DNA of 64,000 nucleotides. Origin: an uncultured Lachnospiraceae bacterium (lineage in GTDB: Bacteria; Bacillota; Clostridia; Lachnospirales; Lachnospiraceae). This document shows, piece after piece, positions 63,141 through 64,000 of this stretch. The notes below the pieces were generated by a model. It did not search any database and had not been told where the DNA came from. It was given only the letters and a program-made list of their open reading frames with translations. The number at the start of each line of letters is the position of its first letter. Position 1 is the stretch's first letter. The position numbers and the translations under genes were made by a program. The DNA lies in contig CAJUMB010000007.1 of assembly GCA_910587105.1 (NCBI GenBank), positions 33,017 to 97,016 on the forward strand. The letters run 5' to 3'.

Positions 63141-63842
63141 ATGACATGGCTTGGAATGGCAGTTATTCTGCTTTTGGCAGTATTTGGAGCAGTGGGATAT
63201 GCCAGGGGGTTTATAAAAGAAGCAGTTTCTATGGTATCTTTAGTACTGTCCTTGGGAATTGTATGGCTGGTGAATCCTGCTGTTACTTCACTGGTGAAAG
63301 ACTATACGCCGTTTTATACACAGGTGCAGGAATACTGTAAAGAAAGTATAGAGGAAAAAATAGCCCCTGGAATTGAGATTGGCCGGGAGGCGCAGAAAGA
63401 GCTGATTGATCATCTTCCTCTGCCGGACAATATGAAAGAGGGACTTGCTGCGAATAATAATTCAGAAGTGTATCAATTATTATCAGTGGACAGTTTTACA
63501 GATTATGTGGCAGACTATGCTGCTGTTACATTGACCAATGGTGTTGGATTTCTCATATCATTTGCAGCAGCCTTTGCAGCTATGAAGATCTTAGTCTGTA
63601 CTCTGGGAATTGTGGGGAATCTTCCTGTACTGCGGGGAATTAACCGAAGCGCGGGAGCTGTTATTGGATTGGCGAAGGGGCTGGCAGTGGTGTGGATTCT
63701 GGGACTTGCTGTGACTGTTTCGTGCAATACTCCAATGGGGAAGACGTGTATGGAGATGATAGAGAAAGATTTTGTTCTTTCATTTCTCTATGAATGGGAT
63801 ATTTTTGTAAAAGTATTTGCGAATATCTTTTATGGGATGTAG
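63141..63842 (+). CDS. CvpA family membrane protein
   Basis: This 233-residue protein has four hydrophobic segments and the CvpA signature AVFGAVGYARGFIKEAVSMVS near the N-terminus, with GLAKGLAVVWILG in the C-terminal part. CvpA homologues are needed for colicin V export or biofilm in other bacteria; the role in Firmicutes is unclear. GGAGGG precedes the ATG with a longish spacer. Confidence 0.85.
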   Translation: MTWLGMAVILLLAVFGAVGYARGFIKEAVSMVSLVLSLGIVWLVNPAVTSLVKDYTPFYTQVQEYCKESIEEKIAPGIEIGREAQKELIDHLPLPDNMKEGLAANNNSEVYQLLSVDSFTDYVADYAAVTLTNGVGFLISFAAAFAAMKILVCTLGIVGNLPVLRGINRSAGAVIGLAKGLAVVWILGLAVTVSCNTPMGKTCMEMIEKDFVLSFLYEWDIFVKVFANIFYGM

Positions 63843-63912
63843 CTTAGGAGCTGTTTCTGGAACAAGGTTTTTGGAACAAGATGCAAAAAAGTGAAAAAAA
63901 TGAAAAAAGATG

Positions 63913-63941
63913 TTGACAACCATATGAGACCATGATATTAT
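63913..63941 (+). promoter_or_regulatory. Strong outward promoter, possibly of an rRNA operon
   Basis: A perfect TTGACA (63913-63918) and TATTAT (63936-63941) with 17 bases between, preceded by A-rich tracts (AAAAAAGTGAAAAAAATGAAAAAAG) that look like an UP element and by two copies of GGAACAAG. The transcript would run off the right edge. No coding region follows in the window. Confidence 0.7.
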
Positions 63942-64000
63942 GATTGAGCTGGCGCGGGGAACACCTCACAGCACAGCATAAAAACAAAGCAACAAAAGTA

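Noticed and set aside
1..64000. CRISPR array, insertion sequence or prophage
   Set aside because: No regularly spaced repeats, transposase or phage structural genes were seen; the repeats found are isolated hairpins.

Overview
The window reads as a chromosomal segment of an anaerobic, spore-forming, low-to-moderate GC Firmicute, most likely a member of the Lachnospiraceae (Clostridia). The basis is a large-type SRP RNA resembling the Bacillus/Clostridium form, an alpha/beta-type small acid-soluble spore protein, a YyaC-type spore protease, a FeoA-FeoB fusion, families common in this group (DUF5688, DUF5711, LysM proteins with an MPN-like domain, C39-like wall peptidases), strong GGAGG ribosome binding sites, and frequent GTG or TTG starts. 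No rRNA gene, phage, insertion sequence or CRISPR array is visible. One tRNA, one SRP RNA and one cobalamin riboswitch are present.

Layout. 1-8.2 kb: 3' part of mfd, then secreted or surface proteins (a PrsA-like foldase lipoprotein, an SH3-3D wall protein, a C39-like peptidase with wall-binding repeats), a MATE exporter and RidA. 8.7-12.9 kb: a three-subunit molybdenum hydroxylase of the xanthine dehydrogenase family with its cofactor nucleotidyltransferase. 12.9-16.8 kb: an accessory patch with an MNT/HEPN-like pair, a C-terminally broken DUF4143 ATPase on the other strand, repeat debris, and an AAA/PD-(D/E)xK protein. 16.9-23.9 kb: aminotransferase, DUF2752 protein, citrate synthase, patatin, an EamA-YqeG fusion, shikimate kinase and EF-P. 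24-25.6 kb: an AT-rich orphan patch ending in a shortened DUF5688 gene. 25.7-29.6 kb: tRNA-Arg(CCG), an SH3 protein, an RluB-type pseudouridine synthase and LigA. 29.7-36.6 kb: a cobalamin riboswitch followed by a five-gene peptide/nickel-type ABC importer and a second, unrelated binding lipoprotein. 36.7-43.8 kb, mostly minus strand: SASP, aminotransferase, Lrp regulator, Spx/ArsC protein, a PucR/CdaR regulator, a lone MsmX-type sugar ATPase and a phosphoribosyltransferase. 44.1-53.8 kb: glucosaminidase, AsnB, then a tightly packed FeoAB / diguanylate cyclase / hybrid histidine kinase cluster. 53.9-64 kb: a C39-like protein, SRP RNA, PFK, dnaX-ybaB-recR-HD gene, YyaC, LysM protein, DUF5711, CvpA, and a very strong outward promoter at the right edge.

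Most worth attention: the B12-riboswitch-controlled transporter with two types of binding protein, whose substrate is unknown; the in-frame fusion of a drug/metabolite exporter to a YqeG phosphatase; the broken ATPase that reads antisense through a HEPN-like gene; several long hairpin repeats in gaps; and the small AT-rich island with an orphan gene. No wholly new multi-gene system can be proven from the sequence alone. The riboswitch operon is the best candidate for new biology.
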